A stretch of DNA of 64,000 bases from the NCBI RefSeq assembly GCF_000169375.1, contig NZ_AAXY01000016.1, positions 20,139-84,138 of the forward strand, read 5' to 3'. Shown in pieces: positions 56,102 through 64,000 of the stretch (position 1 is the first letter of the stretch; the number at the start of each line of letters is the position of its first letter). The stretch comes from Marinobacter sp. ELB17. Lineage in GTDB: Bacteria; Pseudomonadota; Gammaproteobacteria; Pseudomonadales; Oleiphilaceae. Below the pieces are notes generated by a model. The model was given only the letters and a program-made list of their open reading frames with translations, searched no databases and was not told where the DNA came from. The translations under genes were made by a program, and so were the position numbers.

Positions 56102-58130
56102 GTGATTCCCCGCCTCACTGATATTACCCCGGTACAGAGTCTCTATCTGGCTTTTATCGATGCGTTGAAAGCAGCGGGGTTCGAGGGTGAACTCAACCCC
56201 GACTATGCTAATCGTACCGTTCTCGCCACTGACAACTCCATTTATCAGGTGCTTCCACAGGCTGTTGTCTATCCGAAACACACCGCCGATCTACAGTGCG
56301 TGACAACGCTGACAAGCAAGCCCGAGTGGCGGTCCATCGTACTGAGTCCACGGGGTGGAGGCACAGGCACCAATGCCCAGTCACTCACCGAGGGCATCAT
56401 TGTTGATCTCTCCCGACATATGAACCGTGTACTGGAGATCAACCCTAACGAGGGCTGGGCCCGGTGTCCAAAGCTCAACCGTTGCCTCACGGGGTACGAC
56501 CTTGCCCATATCCGGGATGACAAGGGTTTGTTCAACCTGAACAACATTCTCTGCGGGTCGGAAGGCACCCTGGGTTCATTGCCGAGGCCAGATTAAGCAT
56601 TCTTCCCATACCCAGCCATTCTGCGCTGGTCAATATTCGTTACGGATCATTTGAACATTCACTGCGTAACGCGCAGGTGCTGATGGGCGAACGGCCGAGC
56701 TCCATTGAAACAATCGGCAGCCGAGTACTGGCGCTTGCCCAGAACGACCTTATCTGGCACAGCCTCTCCCAGTGTTTTCAGAACGATGATCACGACGGGG
56801 TTGCGGGTATCAACTTGGTGGAATACACCGCTGATACGGAAGCGGAGCTGACTGAAAATGTCAATCGACTGATTGGTCGGCTCGACACCCTCGCCGGCCT
56901 TCCCGGTGAATGCACCGGCTACTCGATCGCCTGGGGCAATCAGGAGGTGGAGAAAGTATGGGCCATGCGAAAAAAAGCCGTGGGCCTGCTGGGCAACACC
57001 CAGGGGGAAGCCCGCCCGGTTGCGTTTGTGGAAGACACCGCCGTGCCACCCGAAAACCTGGCAGATTTCATTATGGACTTCCGTGCGGTGCTTGATCGTG
57101 AAGGTCTGAGTTACGGCATGTTCGGCCATGTTGACGCGGGTGTGCTGCATGTCCGGCCCGCACTCGACATGAAAGATCCAGAACAGATCAAAACGGTACG
57201 TCGCATAACGGATGAGGTAGTCGGGCTGGTCCAACAGTATGGCGGCCTGCTGTGGGGTGAGCACGGCAAAGGCGTACGGTCTGAATTCAGCCCCGCTTTT
57301 TTCGGTGATCTTTATCCTGAACTTCAGGAGATAAAACGCGCCTTTGACCCATACAATCAGCTCAACCCGGGTAAGATAGCAACCACCAATGATCAACAGC
57401 CATTGCTGGCTATCGATGCCGTACCAACTCGCGGCGACCACGATCGCACGATTCCCGTCGCCAGCTGGCACTACCAGTCAGATGCCATGTACTGTAACGG
57501 CAACGGTGCCTGTTTCAACTATGACCCGAACGATGCCATGTGCCCCTCCTGGAAGGGCACTCGGGAGCGAAAACATTCGCCCAAAGGGCGCGCTTCCCTG
57601 ATCCGCGAGTGGGTGCGAGTTCTCGGTGAAAAAGGTACCAACACACAGGATCTGGCACAGGCTGAACACCGCAGGCTACCGTTCTTGCATTGGTTTCCGC
57701 GGGCCTGGAAGACCCTGCGCCAACGCCAAGGGCAATACGATTTCAGCCACGAAGTCTATGATTCAATGGCCGGGTGTCTGGCCTGCAAGTCCTGCACCGG
57801 ACAGTGCCCGGTCAAGGTCGATGTGCCCGAATTTCGGGCCCGGTTCCTGCATCTTTATTACGGTCGCTACTTGCGCCCGCCGAAGGATTACTTTGTTGGC
57901 TCGCTAGAATTCATCATACCGCTGATGTCTCGACAGCCGTTCAGGTGGGTGTACAACAGCCTGATGTCAGCATCACCGGTAAAGTGGCTGCTGGAACATG
58001 GCGCAGGCATGGTAGACAGCCCTCACATCCATCATCACCGGCTTGCACCCAGGTTGGATAAACTCGGGGTTCAATGGGCATCCCCCAGTCGGTTGCTGGA
58101 ATTGACACAAGCGGAGCGACGCCGATCCGT
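56102..58130 (+). pseudogene. YdiJ-type FAD/iron-sulfur oxidoreductase, heavily disrupted
   Basis: A remnant of a large D-2-hydroxyacid (YdiJ-like) dehydrogenase, normally about 1000 residues. The FAD-binding start is present (SIVLSPRGGGTGTNAQSLT, VDLSRHMNRVLEINPNEGW), but ahead of CPKLNRCLTGYDLAHIR about 140 residues of the FAD domain are missing. At about 56576 one T is lost (CTGGGTTCATTGCC), shifting the frame within the expected LGFIAEARLSILPIP. The second frame covers the C-terminal FAD-oxidase domain and a [4Fe-4S] motif (CLACKSCTGQCPVKVDVPEF), then stops matching at about 58060 where merR sequence begins. Three independent lesions make it dead. Confidence 0.85.
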
Positions 58131-58486
58131 TGTTATAGCGGCGGGGGCTGGTGGCGATTCCGGACAAGCCCTATGGCGGCATCCGGCATTATGAGGAAAA
58201 CGCGTTGGTCCGGCTGCACTTTATCCGCTCCGCCCAGTGGCTGGGGTTTAACCTGGATGAGGTGTCTGAACTCCTGAAACTGGAGGACGGCACCCATGGC
58301 GATGAGACTCGCGCGCTGGCTGAGCACAAACTGGATGATGTGCGCCGCAGGATCGCCGGCATGCGACAGATGGAATCCACTCTGGACAATCTGGTGGAAC
58401 GTTGCCGGTGCAGTGAAGACCCAAAGCGATGCCCAATCATTCACTCCTTGCAAGGCAATCTCGACGCCCCGACCGAGGAAGTATAG
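58074..58486 (+). pseudogene. merR: merR-type mercury regulator, truncated and frameshifted
   Basis: The readable part (58142-58486) is RGLVAIPDKPYGGIRHYEEN followed by the MerR dimerisation helix and CRCSEDPKRCPIIHSLQGN with two of the three mercury-binding cysteines. The first, normally in GTHC, is glycine here (EDGTHGDE). Upstream, VAGIDTSGATPIRCY in another frame is the helix-turn-helix remnant; one base appears lost in the TATAGCGG stretch at about 58136. The N-terminus is fused to the ruined ydiJ gene and no mer genes follow. Confidence 0.75.
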
Positions 58487-58494
58487 AAATGAGC

Positions 58495-58580
58495 TCAACA
58501 CATCAGGATCGCGCCATGGACGCGTTCGTGGGAGAAGCCCTGGGCATTTTCACCACGGCCTGAAAGCCGGGCAGACAGTA
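58495..58580 (+). pseudogene. Scrap of an ADP-ribosylglycohydrolase gene (partial duplicate)
   Basis: About 70 bp read DRAMDAFVGEALG, then, after a deletion, TTCACCACGGCCTGAAAGCCGG. These correspond to the intact gene at 60521 (GAFVGEALG and YHHGLKAGQ), with the stretch between missing. The DNA GCGTTCGTGGGAGAAGCCC is identical in both. It is a decayed local duplicate or recombination scar. Confidence 0.7.
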
Positions 58581-58937
58581 GCCACCTGGGCGTTGGTAAA
58601 GCCCACCGCCGGCATGGCACTGTGGTTTGCAGGTGATCGTCCACCAAATATAGTGCCACCCCGGGTATCGACGCCAATGCCCTCCAGATTCAGCGTATTC
58701 GTGTTTGGGATGCGCCCGGTTTTCCTCATCATATTTTTCGTCTCGGCCATAATCGCCAGGCGGGATTAGTTGAGCAGCGTTTTTCAAAATTTTTCAGTGA
58801 GTTGAGGATAGCCTGTAACACTTGCCAGCATTCTGTGTCCGTAAGGTAGCTTCTGCTTCAGGTAGGAGAGGACTCGGGCCGCAGAATGCAGCAATGCGCC
58901 TACATACTCCAATGCAATGAACGAAGGAAACTCGATT
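58581..58937. other. Scrap-containing intergenic region
   Basis: About 350 bp. On the minus strand a short frame reads GIGVDTRGGTIFGGRSPANH and PAVGFTNAQVAT, which looks protein-like but matches no family I can name and has no neighbours on its strand. It may be another gene scrap. The end holds the ribosome site (GAAGGAA) of the next gene. Confidence 0.3.
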
Positions 58938-59939
58938 ATGTTTCTCACGAGCAAATCCATAGAAAAGCTGAGTATCAAAGCCAATTTCGTTACTCTGCCG
59001 CTAGCAGCGGTGACGGCGTCTATGCTTCTGGCGGGTTGTGCGTATTCCGGCGCCTCCAGCGAGAGCGCATCCCAGCCCCTTGGCGAAAAGCGGGTAACGC
59101 AGGAAGAGGGCAAGGTAACCTATTGGGTACTGCCCGGTCCTCGCAAGCTGGATGCGGAAACATTCGGAACGCCGGACAACCCGAAAATGCTGCTTGAACC
59201 GAAAATCAGGGCTGCTAAAGCGAGCAAAGGCCCCGACACGGTTCCGGAGCTTTTGAAGCAGGTCCCCTTCATGGTCGCCGCCCCGGTGCAGGCGCGTAAG
59301 GTTATGCCTAACGGCGATTACGTATTTGCCCAGCCCACTCCATTCTCCAACAAAGCGCGGATTATTCAGGGCAGTTTCGAAGCCACCTTCACCGATAGGG
59401 TGAAAACAGACCCTCCTGGCAAGCCGGGTCAAACACCGGATACCGCCGAATTTTCAGCAGAATTCTCTGATCCACAGGGTAACCAGTACCGTGTGGTCCT
59501 GGACCATATAGTGAAGCCGCCGTTTCCCGGTTATAAAACCGAGGGTGGTGTCATGCTGGATTCGGTTCACCACGGTGCCACCGGGACCGGTAGCCCGCTG
59601 ATGCCGAAGGTGGATACAATCGCTGCTCTGTGGGGTGTTGGCGATCTGTATATCAACGGCGAACTGGTGGACGATCACCGGGTGATGCACCTGATGACCT
59701 CCGAAGTGGTGCGGAACAAGGACTATGAACTCGTGCACACGAAGGACCTGCCACTAGCTCCCGAGGAGCGTCATATCAGTGGTCAGGAGCATCACACACA
59801 TCTGATGATGCCGCCTATCAAAGGCACGAAAAAGGGCCCCGTGTTTTCCCCTGTTCCCACCGCCTTCGAGCTGCCAAATGGCAAAAATCAGCCATTCCTT
59901 CACATCATGTTCGAGCAGGATCAGGTAGAGGTTCTCTGA
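58938..59939 (+). CDS. Predicted lipoprotein of unknown function
   Basis: A 333-residue protein from ATG 58938 (GAAGGAA ten bases before). The N-terminus has a lipoprotein signal peptide ending AVTASMLLAGCAYSG, so it is anchored at the envelope. The mature part has a histidine-rich tail (ISGQEHHTHLMMPP, LHIMFEQDQVEVL) and DHRVMHLMTSEVV, suggestive of metal contact. I do not recognise the family. It stands upstream of a blue-copper protein gene, so a role in copper or redox homeostasis is conceivable. Confidence 0.7.
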   Translation: MFLTSKSIEKLSIKANFVTLPLAAVTASMLLAGCAYSGASSESASQPLGEKRVTQEEGKVTYWVLPGPRKLDAETFGTPDNPKMLLEPKIRAAKASKGPDTVPELLKQVPFMVAAPVQARKVMPNGDYVFAQPTPFSNKARIIQGSFEATFTDRVKTDPPGKPGQTPDTAEFSAEFSDPQGNQYRVVLDHIVKPPFPGYKTEGGVMLDSVHHGATGTGSPLMPKVDTIAALWGVGDLYINGELVDDHRVMHLMTSEVVRNKDYELVHTKDLPLAPEERHISGQEHHTHLMMPPIKGTKKGPVFSPVPTAFELPNGKNQPFLHIMFEQDQVEVL

Positions 59940-60024
59940 TCCCGGGAACGTTCAGGCATCAAACGGCGGAATCGGGCACCGGCCTGGTTCCGTCTCCAAA
60001 TTTCCATTCCTCAAGGTGAGGCTT

Positions 60025-60402
60025 ATGAAACGCTTCAGAATGCTTCCGGCTGCTTCAATATTGATATTTTTTGTGCTAGCCATGAGCACAGGCGCAGTCT
60101 CCGCTGACCAACAAACGCAGGGCGATCTCAGGACCGTGGAAGTGGTGGCGAAAGAATTCGCCTTTGAACCGTCAAAGATCGAGGTGGCGCCCGGCTCCCA
60201 GGTTAAGATCAAGCTCATTAACAAGGGTAACCTCAGCCACAATCTGCATATTAAGGGCAAAGGGGGAAAGACCGAAACTCTGCAGACCGGTAACTCGGAT
60301 ACCATTATTGTGACAGCGCCCGACAGTGGAGAACTGGAATTTTTCTGTAATGTGCCCGGGCATAAGCAAGCCGGGATGAAAGGGGCACTCGTTGCCAAAT
60401 GA
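60025..60402 (+). CDS. Periplasmic cupredoxin (plastocyanin-like)
   Basis: A 125-residue protein from ATG 60025 (AAGGTGAGG before it). It has a signal peptide (MLPAASILIFFVLAMSTGAVSA) followed by a single cupredoxin domain. Copper ligands are visible: histidine in NLSHNLHIKG, then FFCNVPGHKQAGMKG with cysteine, histidine and methionine, a type 1 centre. It likely carries electrons in the periplasm. The neighbouring lipoprotein may be a partner. Confidence 0.88.
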   Translation: MKRFRMLPAASILIFFVLAMSTGAVSADQQTQGDLRTVEVVAKEFAFEPSKIEVAPGSQVKIKLINKGNLSHNLHIKGKGGKTETLQTGNSDTIIVTAPDSGELEFFCNVPGHKQAGMKGALVAK

Positions 60403-60520
60403 TGGAGAGATCATGCAGGCTGAAGGTGGCTGTTGGCGTCCTTTAGCCGGTCATCGTAGTGACAATAAGATGAAAAGGGCCGAAGGGATTGACGATGAAA
60501 ACTAACACCGGGGGTATGTC

Positions 60521-61579
60521 GTGACCAAAACGCCCAGGGATCGTGCTATCGGCGCCATTATGGGCGCGTTCGTGGGAGAAGCCCTGGGCGTTGGCCCCCA
60601 CTGGTATTATGACCTGCAGGAGATGCGGCGTAATTATGGTGACTGGATTGATGACTACACCACGCCGAGACCGGGGCGTTATCACCACGGCCTGAAGGCT
60701 GGGCAGAGTGCCCAGGCCGGTTTTATTCTGGAGATGATGCTGCACTCGCTGGTGGAATGTAATGGCTACAGTGAGGCCGATTTCTGTCAGCGCCTGGATT
60801 ATGAGCTTTTCCCGTTGCTGGATGGCCAGCCCCAAAGCGGCCCTGGCCACTATACCAGTGAATCCATTCGCCACGCCTGGCATCGGCGGGTCTTTCAAAA
60901 GCGTCCCTGGCATGACATTGGCGGCGCCGCCGACACTACCGAAGCCATGGAACGTACCCTCGCCATTGTCGTGCGCCATGCCGCCGATCCCGCCCTGATG
61001 TCCCAGGCCATTGCCAACAACACAGCGCTGACCCAGAGCAGTGAGACCTTGCTCTCCATGGGGATTGGCTACGGCTGCATTCTGGCCCGGCTGATTCAGG
61101 GAGACACCCTGAATGAGCGAATTTCACAGCAACCCATGAATTGGGTTGCAGAAGGCGCCCTGTCCTTCGAACCGGTCACCACCCGCCAACCGGCCCCGGA
61201 TCATCCGCAGTTGCCACTCAGGGCCAGGCGCCACATTGTCAGGGATGCCCTGCATGCCGCCTCCGATATCGCCGCCATGGCAAGAGACCCGGACGTTCGT
61301 ATCGAACCGGCCTGGAAGGTCTCCCATCTCTACGGCATGCCTTGCGCCTTCTACCATCAATTACCCGCCGCTTATTACCTGGCTGCGCGGTTCCGTGAAG
61401 ATTTCGAAAATGCGGTACTTCACGCCATCAATGGCGGCGGCCAGAATCAGTCCCGGGCCATGCTGACCGGGGCGCAGGTGGGCCTTGTAGGTATTCCGCA
61501 GCGGTTACTGGACGGCCTTGAACGCGCAGATGAACTGCAGCAACTGGCCCACACCCTGGCCTCGCAAATGCCGGATTGA
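60521..61579 (+). CDS. ADP-ribosylglycohydrolase-fold protein
   Basis: A 352-residue protein, GTG start with GGGGG upstream. The fold is shown by DRAIGAIMGAFVGEALGVGPHWYYD, ALTQSSETLLSMGIGYG and AINGGGQNQSRAMLTGAQVG. Classical enzymes bind two magnesium ions through TDDT near the N-terminus and GGDTDT near the C-terminus; here those places read GLKAGQSAQAG and GGGQNQSRA, without the aspartates. It may bind rather than cleave ADP-ribose, or act on another substrate. A decayed partial copy lies 2 kb upstream. Confidence 0.8.
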   Translation: MTKTPRDRAIGAIMGAFVGEALGVGPHWYYDLQEMRRNYGDWIDDYTTPRPGRYHHGLKAGQSAQAGFILEMMLHSLVECNGYSEADFCQRLDYELFPLLDGQPQSGPGHYTSESIRHAWHRRVFQKRPWHDIGGAADTTEAMERTLAIVVRHAADPALMSQAIANNTALTQSSETLLSMGIGYGCILARLIQGDTLNERISQQPMNWVAEGALSFEPVTTRQPAPDHPQLPLRARRHIVRDALHAASDIAAMARDPDVRIEPAWKVSHLYGMPCAFYHQLPAAYYLAARFREDFENAVLHAINGGGQNQSRAMLTGAQVGLVGIPQRLLDGLERADELQQLAHTLASQMPD

Positions 61580-61652
61580 CGTTGCAGTTTAAAAGATGTT
61601 TGTTTTCAACTGACCAACAAACGGCCCTGATTGTTACACCGAAGGCTAAGAA

Positions 61653-63083
61653 ATGAATCGCTTACATCATCATCACCGCGCCAAACTCAATTCAGCAAGG
61701 CTTGCTGGTGCTCTAGTGCTGGCTTTTCTGGTAACCGGCTGTTCGACGGGCGTACTCAATGCCAATTTAAGCGAGAGGTCTTCCCAGTCGCGATACGACT
61801 TCAAATCACGACTGCCCGAGAATGACGACCGGTTATTTGTTGTGCTTGCCTTTTCCGGAGGTGGCACCCGGGCAGCGGCGTTGTCCTATGGCGTTCTGGA
61901 TGCCCTTCGCAATGAGCGCCTCGTAATCGATGACCAGCTTACCCGGTTGCTGGATCAGGTCGATGTGATTTCCGCAGTTTCCGGTGGCAGCTATACCGCT
62001 GCCTATTATGGTCTGTTCGGGGATCGACTGTTCGAAGACTTCGAGGAACGTTTTCTGCGTCGCAACTGGCCGCGCACCTATGGCTGGATGCTGGCCAATC
62101 CCTTCAACATGGCCAGGCTTGCCTCGCCCGACTTTAACCGCTCGGATCTGATGGCGGAGTTTCTGGGCAAAAAGATTTTTGATGACAAAACCTTTGCCGA
62201 TTTGTCGCTTGGGCAGCTTCCATTTGTGATTATCAATGCCACGGATTTGAACAATGCCCTGACCTTTTCCTTCATTCAACAACAGTTTGATTTCCTCTGC
62301 TCAGATTTGAACAGCTACCCCGTTGCCAACGCAGTGATGGCCTCGTCGACCGTACCACCCGCATTCGCTCCCGTGAGACTCCGTAACTACCCTGGTTGTG
62401 ACACGAGTAATAAATCCTGGGTTAACGAGGCGCTGAACGAGCGCAACCTGCTGTCAAGAAAGTTTGCTGTCGCCCAGGGGCTTTCACGTTACCTTGAGCC
62501 GGGGCATATGCCGTATCTGAATCTGGCGGACGGCGGCATTACCGACAATATCGGCGTGCGGGGCTCAATGATGAGCCCGATCGCCCATCGTGGCGATGTC
62601 AAACGCATGGCCGGTGCTTTTACCGAAACGGCCCTCGAGAAGGTCGAAAAAGTACTGGTTATCCTGGTGAGTGCCCAGGTATCCCCTCCCTATCCATGGT
62701 CAATTTCTGGCACGGAACCTGGCGCATACGATACCCTCCAGGCCTCCTTTGATGCGACGTTCAATACGTTGACCACTGAAAACATCAGCCAGGCCCGCCG
62801 GGAATTTCTGGCCTGGGGAGAAAGCATTAACCGCCGCCGCCCCGGGAAGCTCCCTCTTAATGTCTACTTTACAACCCTGACATTCAACCAGGTTGAGGAT
62901 CCTGCCAGGCGGGAAAAGTATCACGGGCTCCCCACGGCGGCGCTGGACGCTGATGAAGTCGACGCCCTGATCGGGCTTGGCGGGGAACTTCTGCAGCAAT
63001 CAGAGCCGTTTCAAGAGTTTCTCAACGACATGAAACCGGAGTCCAACGCATCGGATGGTTCTAAAATCGGTACTCCGCCATGA
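61653..63083 (+). CDS. Patatin-like phospholipase lipoprotein
   Basis: A 476-residue protein with a lipoprotein signal (LAGALVLAFLVTGCSTG) and a patatin domain. It has the oxyanion motif AFSGGGTRAAAL, the nucleophile serine in ISAVSGGSYTAA (GxSxG-like), and the catalytic aspartate in LADGGITDNIG. It should hydrolyse phospholipid acyl chains at the envelope. It is convergent with, and overlaps by 23 bp, an LpxR-type lipid A deacylase gene. Confidence 0.9.
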   Translation: MNRLHHHHRAKLNSARLAGALVLAFLVTGCSTGVLNANLSERSSQSRYDFKSRLPENDDRLFVVLAFSGGGTRAAALSYGVLDALRNERLVIDDQLTRLLDQVDVISAVSGGSYTAAYYGLFGDRLFEDFEERFLRRNWPRTYGWMLANPFNMARLASPDFNRSDLMAEFLGKKIFDDKTFADLSLGQLPFVIINATDLNNALTFSFIQQQFDFLCSDLNSYPVANAVMASSTVPPAFAPVRLRNYPGCDTSNKSWVNEALNERNLLSRKFAVAQGLSRYLEPGHMPYLNLADGGITDNIGVRGSMMSPIAHRGDVKRMAGAFTETALEKVEKVLVILVSAQVSPPYPWSISGTEPGAYDTLQASFDATFNTLTTENISQARREFLAWGESINRRRPGKLPLNVYFTTLTFNQVEDPARREKYHGLPTAALDADEVDALIGLGGELLQQSEPFQEFLNDMKPESNASDGSKIGTPP

Positions 63084-64000
63084 GCGAGCCAAAGCTGTTC
63101 CTTGGATCCTCACTTGATGGCAGGTTGTCGTCATCCACAGTTTCCGTGGACAACCAAAGGCTCAGATGAGCACCAAACCGCGGCCCCACCCAGTGTAATC
63201 CCAGAATGGTCTGGCCGACTGTGCGCTTGATATCGACGGTGTTTCGGTCAGTCCATTCGTTATTGACCAGGAGATTCCCCTCACGGGGCAATGCCCAGGC
63301 GAAATAGGTCGCCCTCAGGGTGACCGATGCATACAAACGGCTTCCTCGATCCGGTGATAAGGTAGCGTCATAGTCCATTCCACGACCTATCGGGTCCGGA
63401 ATAAAATGGAATCCCTGCGGGCGATCGCCGAACCTGAACTCCAGCCCCGGTTGCGCCAACGTAAAAAAATTTCCTAAAGCAACATCGCCCGCCAGGGAGA
63501 CATCAAACCAGGAATTTTGATAAATCCGCCGTTTGACACTCACGTACCCGTTCAGTATGGGTTCGGAATCCAGCTGATTATCCCAGCCTTGCGGGTCGTC
63601 ACCACCAATGATTGCATGAACAAATTTCTGCGCCTGCTCAGCAAGCGCTTCTTCACCAACCCAGCCAACAAGCCATTGCGCGCCAAAAAAATACTCGTTA
63701 TCAAAGCCGTAAAAGCTGTTTCCCCAGCCGAGAAACCCCACGTAAGGTACATCATTCTCAATGAGTTCCCGGCGCTCGATGTCTGCGGGTGTCTGCATAT
63801 TCTGACCAAGGACCCAGCTCTCGCGATACGTCAACCCGGACCTCTCAGGAATCACCCAGGCCAATATTGACCTGCCGAATGCCGGCGTGCCACCGGTTTG
63901 CTCCAGCGAACCGACGGGTGCGGACGAGACCACAATAGACGTGCCATTTGTGAACTGATTGTCCGAACTTAAGGCGACGTCATTTGAGAGTTCAAGCCGG
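63061..64000 (-). CDS. lpxR: LpxR-type (DUF2219) outer-membrane lipid A deacylase, partial
   Basis: At least 312 residues; the 5' end lies beyond the window, as the frame stays open to position 64000 (RLELSNDVALSSDNQFTNGT, the LpxR family start region). It has QNMQTPADIERRELIENDVP then YVGFLGWGNSF, and ends in an outer-membrane beta strand, LMAEYRF. LpxR removes the 3'-acyloxyacyl chain from lipid A. The tail-to-tail patatin lipoprotein suggests an envelope-lipid trimming pair. Confidence 0.85.
   Translation of the reverse strand, partial: RLELSNDVALSSDNQFTNGTSIVVSSAPVGSLEQTGGTPAFGRSILAWVIPERSGLTYRESWVLGQNMQTPADIERRELIENDVPYVGFLGWGNSFYGFDNEYFFGAQWLVGWVGEEALAEQAQKFVHAIIGGDDPQGWDNQLDSEPILNGYVSVKRRIYQNSWFDVSLAGDVALGNFFTLAQPGLEFRFGDRPQGFHFIPDPIGRGMDYDATLSPDRGSRLYASVTLRATYFAWALPREGNLLVNNEWTDRNTVDIKRTVGQTILGLHWVGPRFGAHLSLWLSTETVDDDNLPSSEDPRNSFGSLMAEYRF

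Noticed and set aside
58550..58750. Minus-strand frame GVDTRGGTIFGGRSP as a gene
   Set aside because: No family recognised, no ribosome site and located among gene scraps; left as uncertain remnant.
1..64000. CRISPR arrays, tRNA or rRNA genes
   Set aside because: No regularly spaced identical repeats with unique spacers and no tRNA or rRNA-like stretches were seen on either strand.

Overview
The window looks like chromosomal DNA of a marine gammaproteobacterium, probably Marinobacter-like. The grounds are gene style, moderate GC, TRAP and OpuC-type transporters and an LpxR/patatin pair; this is an inference and no rRNA marker is present. About 1-37.9 kb is a mosaic genomic island built from mobile-element pieces and defence genes. 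About 38.1-64 kb is ordinary catabolic, transport and envelope gene content with several decaying genes. No tRNA, rRNA or CRISPR array was seen.

Island, left part (0-20.5 kb): an IS66-family remnant, then a minus-strand defence block built on a type I restriction-modification locus (hsdR, hsdM, hsdS). Behind hsdS, in overlapping order, come a PD-(D/E)XK/DUF5655 protein, a 1516-residue sacsin/Hsp90-type ATPase with a C-terminal DUF3883-like domain, an 81-residue Tudor-like protein and a NERD-nuclease/UvrD-type helicase. Between hsdR and hsdM sits a four-gene glycan cassette: a radical SAM protein, a GT29-like protein, a 1025-residue protein with three glycosyltransferase-like parts and a kinase-like domain, and a GT2 enzyme. 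This is the strongest candidate for something undescribed.

Island, right part (20.6-37.9 kb): tnsD- and tnsE-like genes of a Tn7-type transposon, then cargo. The cargo is an orphan DUF2384 antitoxin domain, a DcdV/AvcD-type dCTP/dCMP deaminase with an AT-rich leader and an overlapping 50-codon gene, a DUF4238/SEC-C protein and a HEPN-motif (TIGR02391-like) protein. Two Tn7-like transposon ends, identical over the last 30 bp and sharing the next 6 bp, lie at 30568 and 36980. Between them are an IS21-like end, an IS66 tnpC fragment and a membrane PAS-GGDEF-EAL gene split by an IS91-family element that carries its own tyrosine recombinase. Straight after the second end lie decayed tnsA and tnsB fragments, which suggests Tn7-like elements nested in one another.

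Chromosomal part: 38.1-46.4 kb is a catabolic locus with diaminopropionate ammonia-lyase, an Lrp/AsnC regulator, an Asp/Glu-racemase-type enzyme, an M20 amidohydrolase, a TRAP transporter (DctM frameshifted) and an M24 peptidase. The substrate is probably an N-acylated or modified amino acid. After an IS3 remnant, 47.1-54.6 kb holds an OpuC/Osm-type ABC importer, a nitrilase, a TIM-barrel amidohydrolase, an alpha/beta hydrolase and a GlxA/GbdR-type AraC regulator; this is plausibly uptake and breakdown of a quaternary amine or other small nitrogen compound. From 54.7 kb come an MmgE/PrpD protein, a ruined ydiJ-type oxidoreductase fused to a ruined merR, a lipoprotein, a cupredoxin, an ADP-ribosylglycohydrolase-fold protein (with a partial duplicate upstream), a patatin lipoprotein and a convergent LpxR-type lipid A deacylase that runs off the end of the window.
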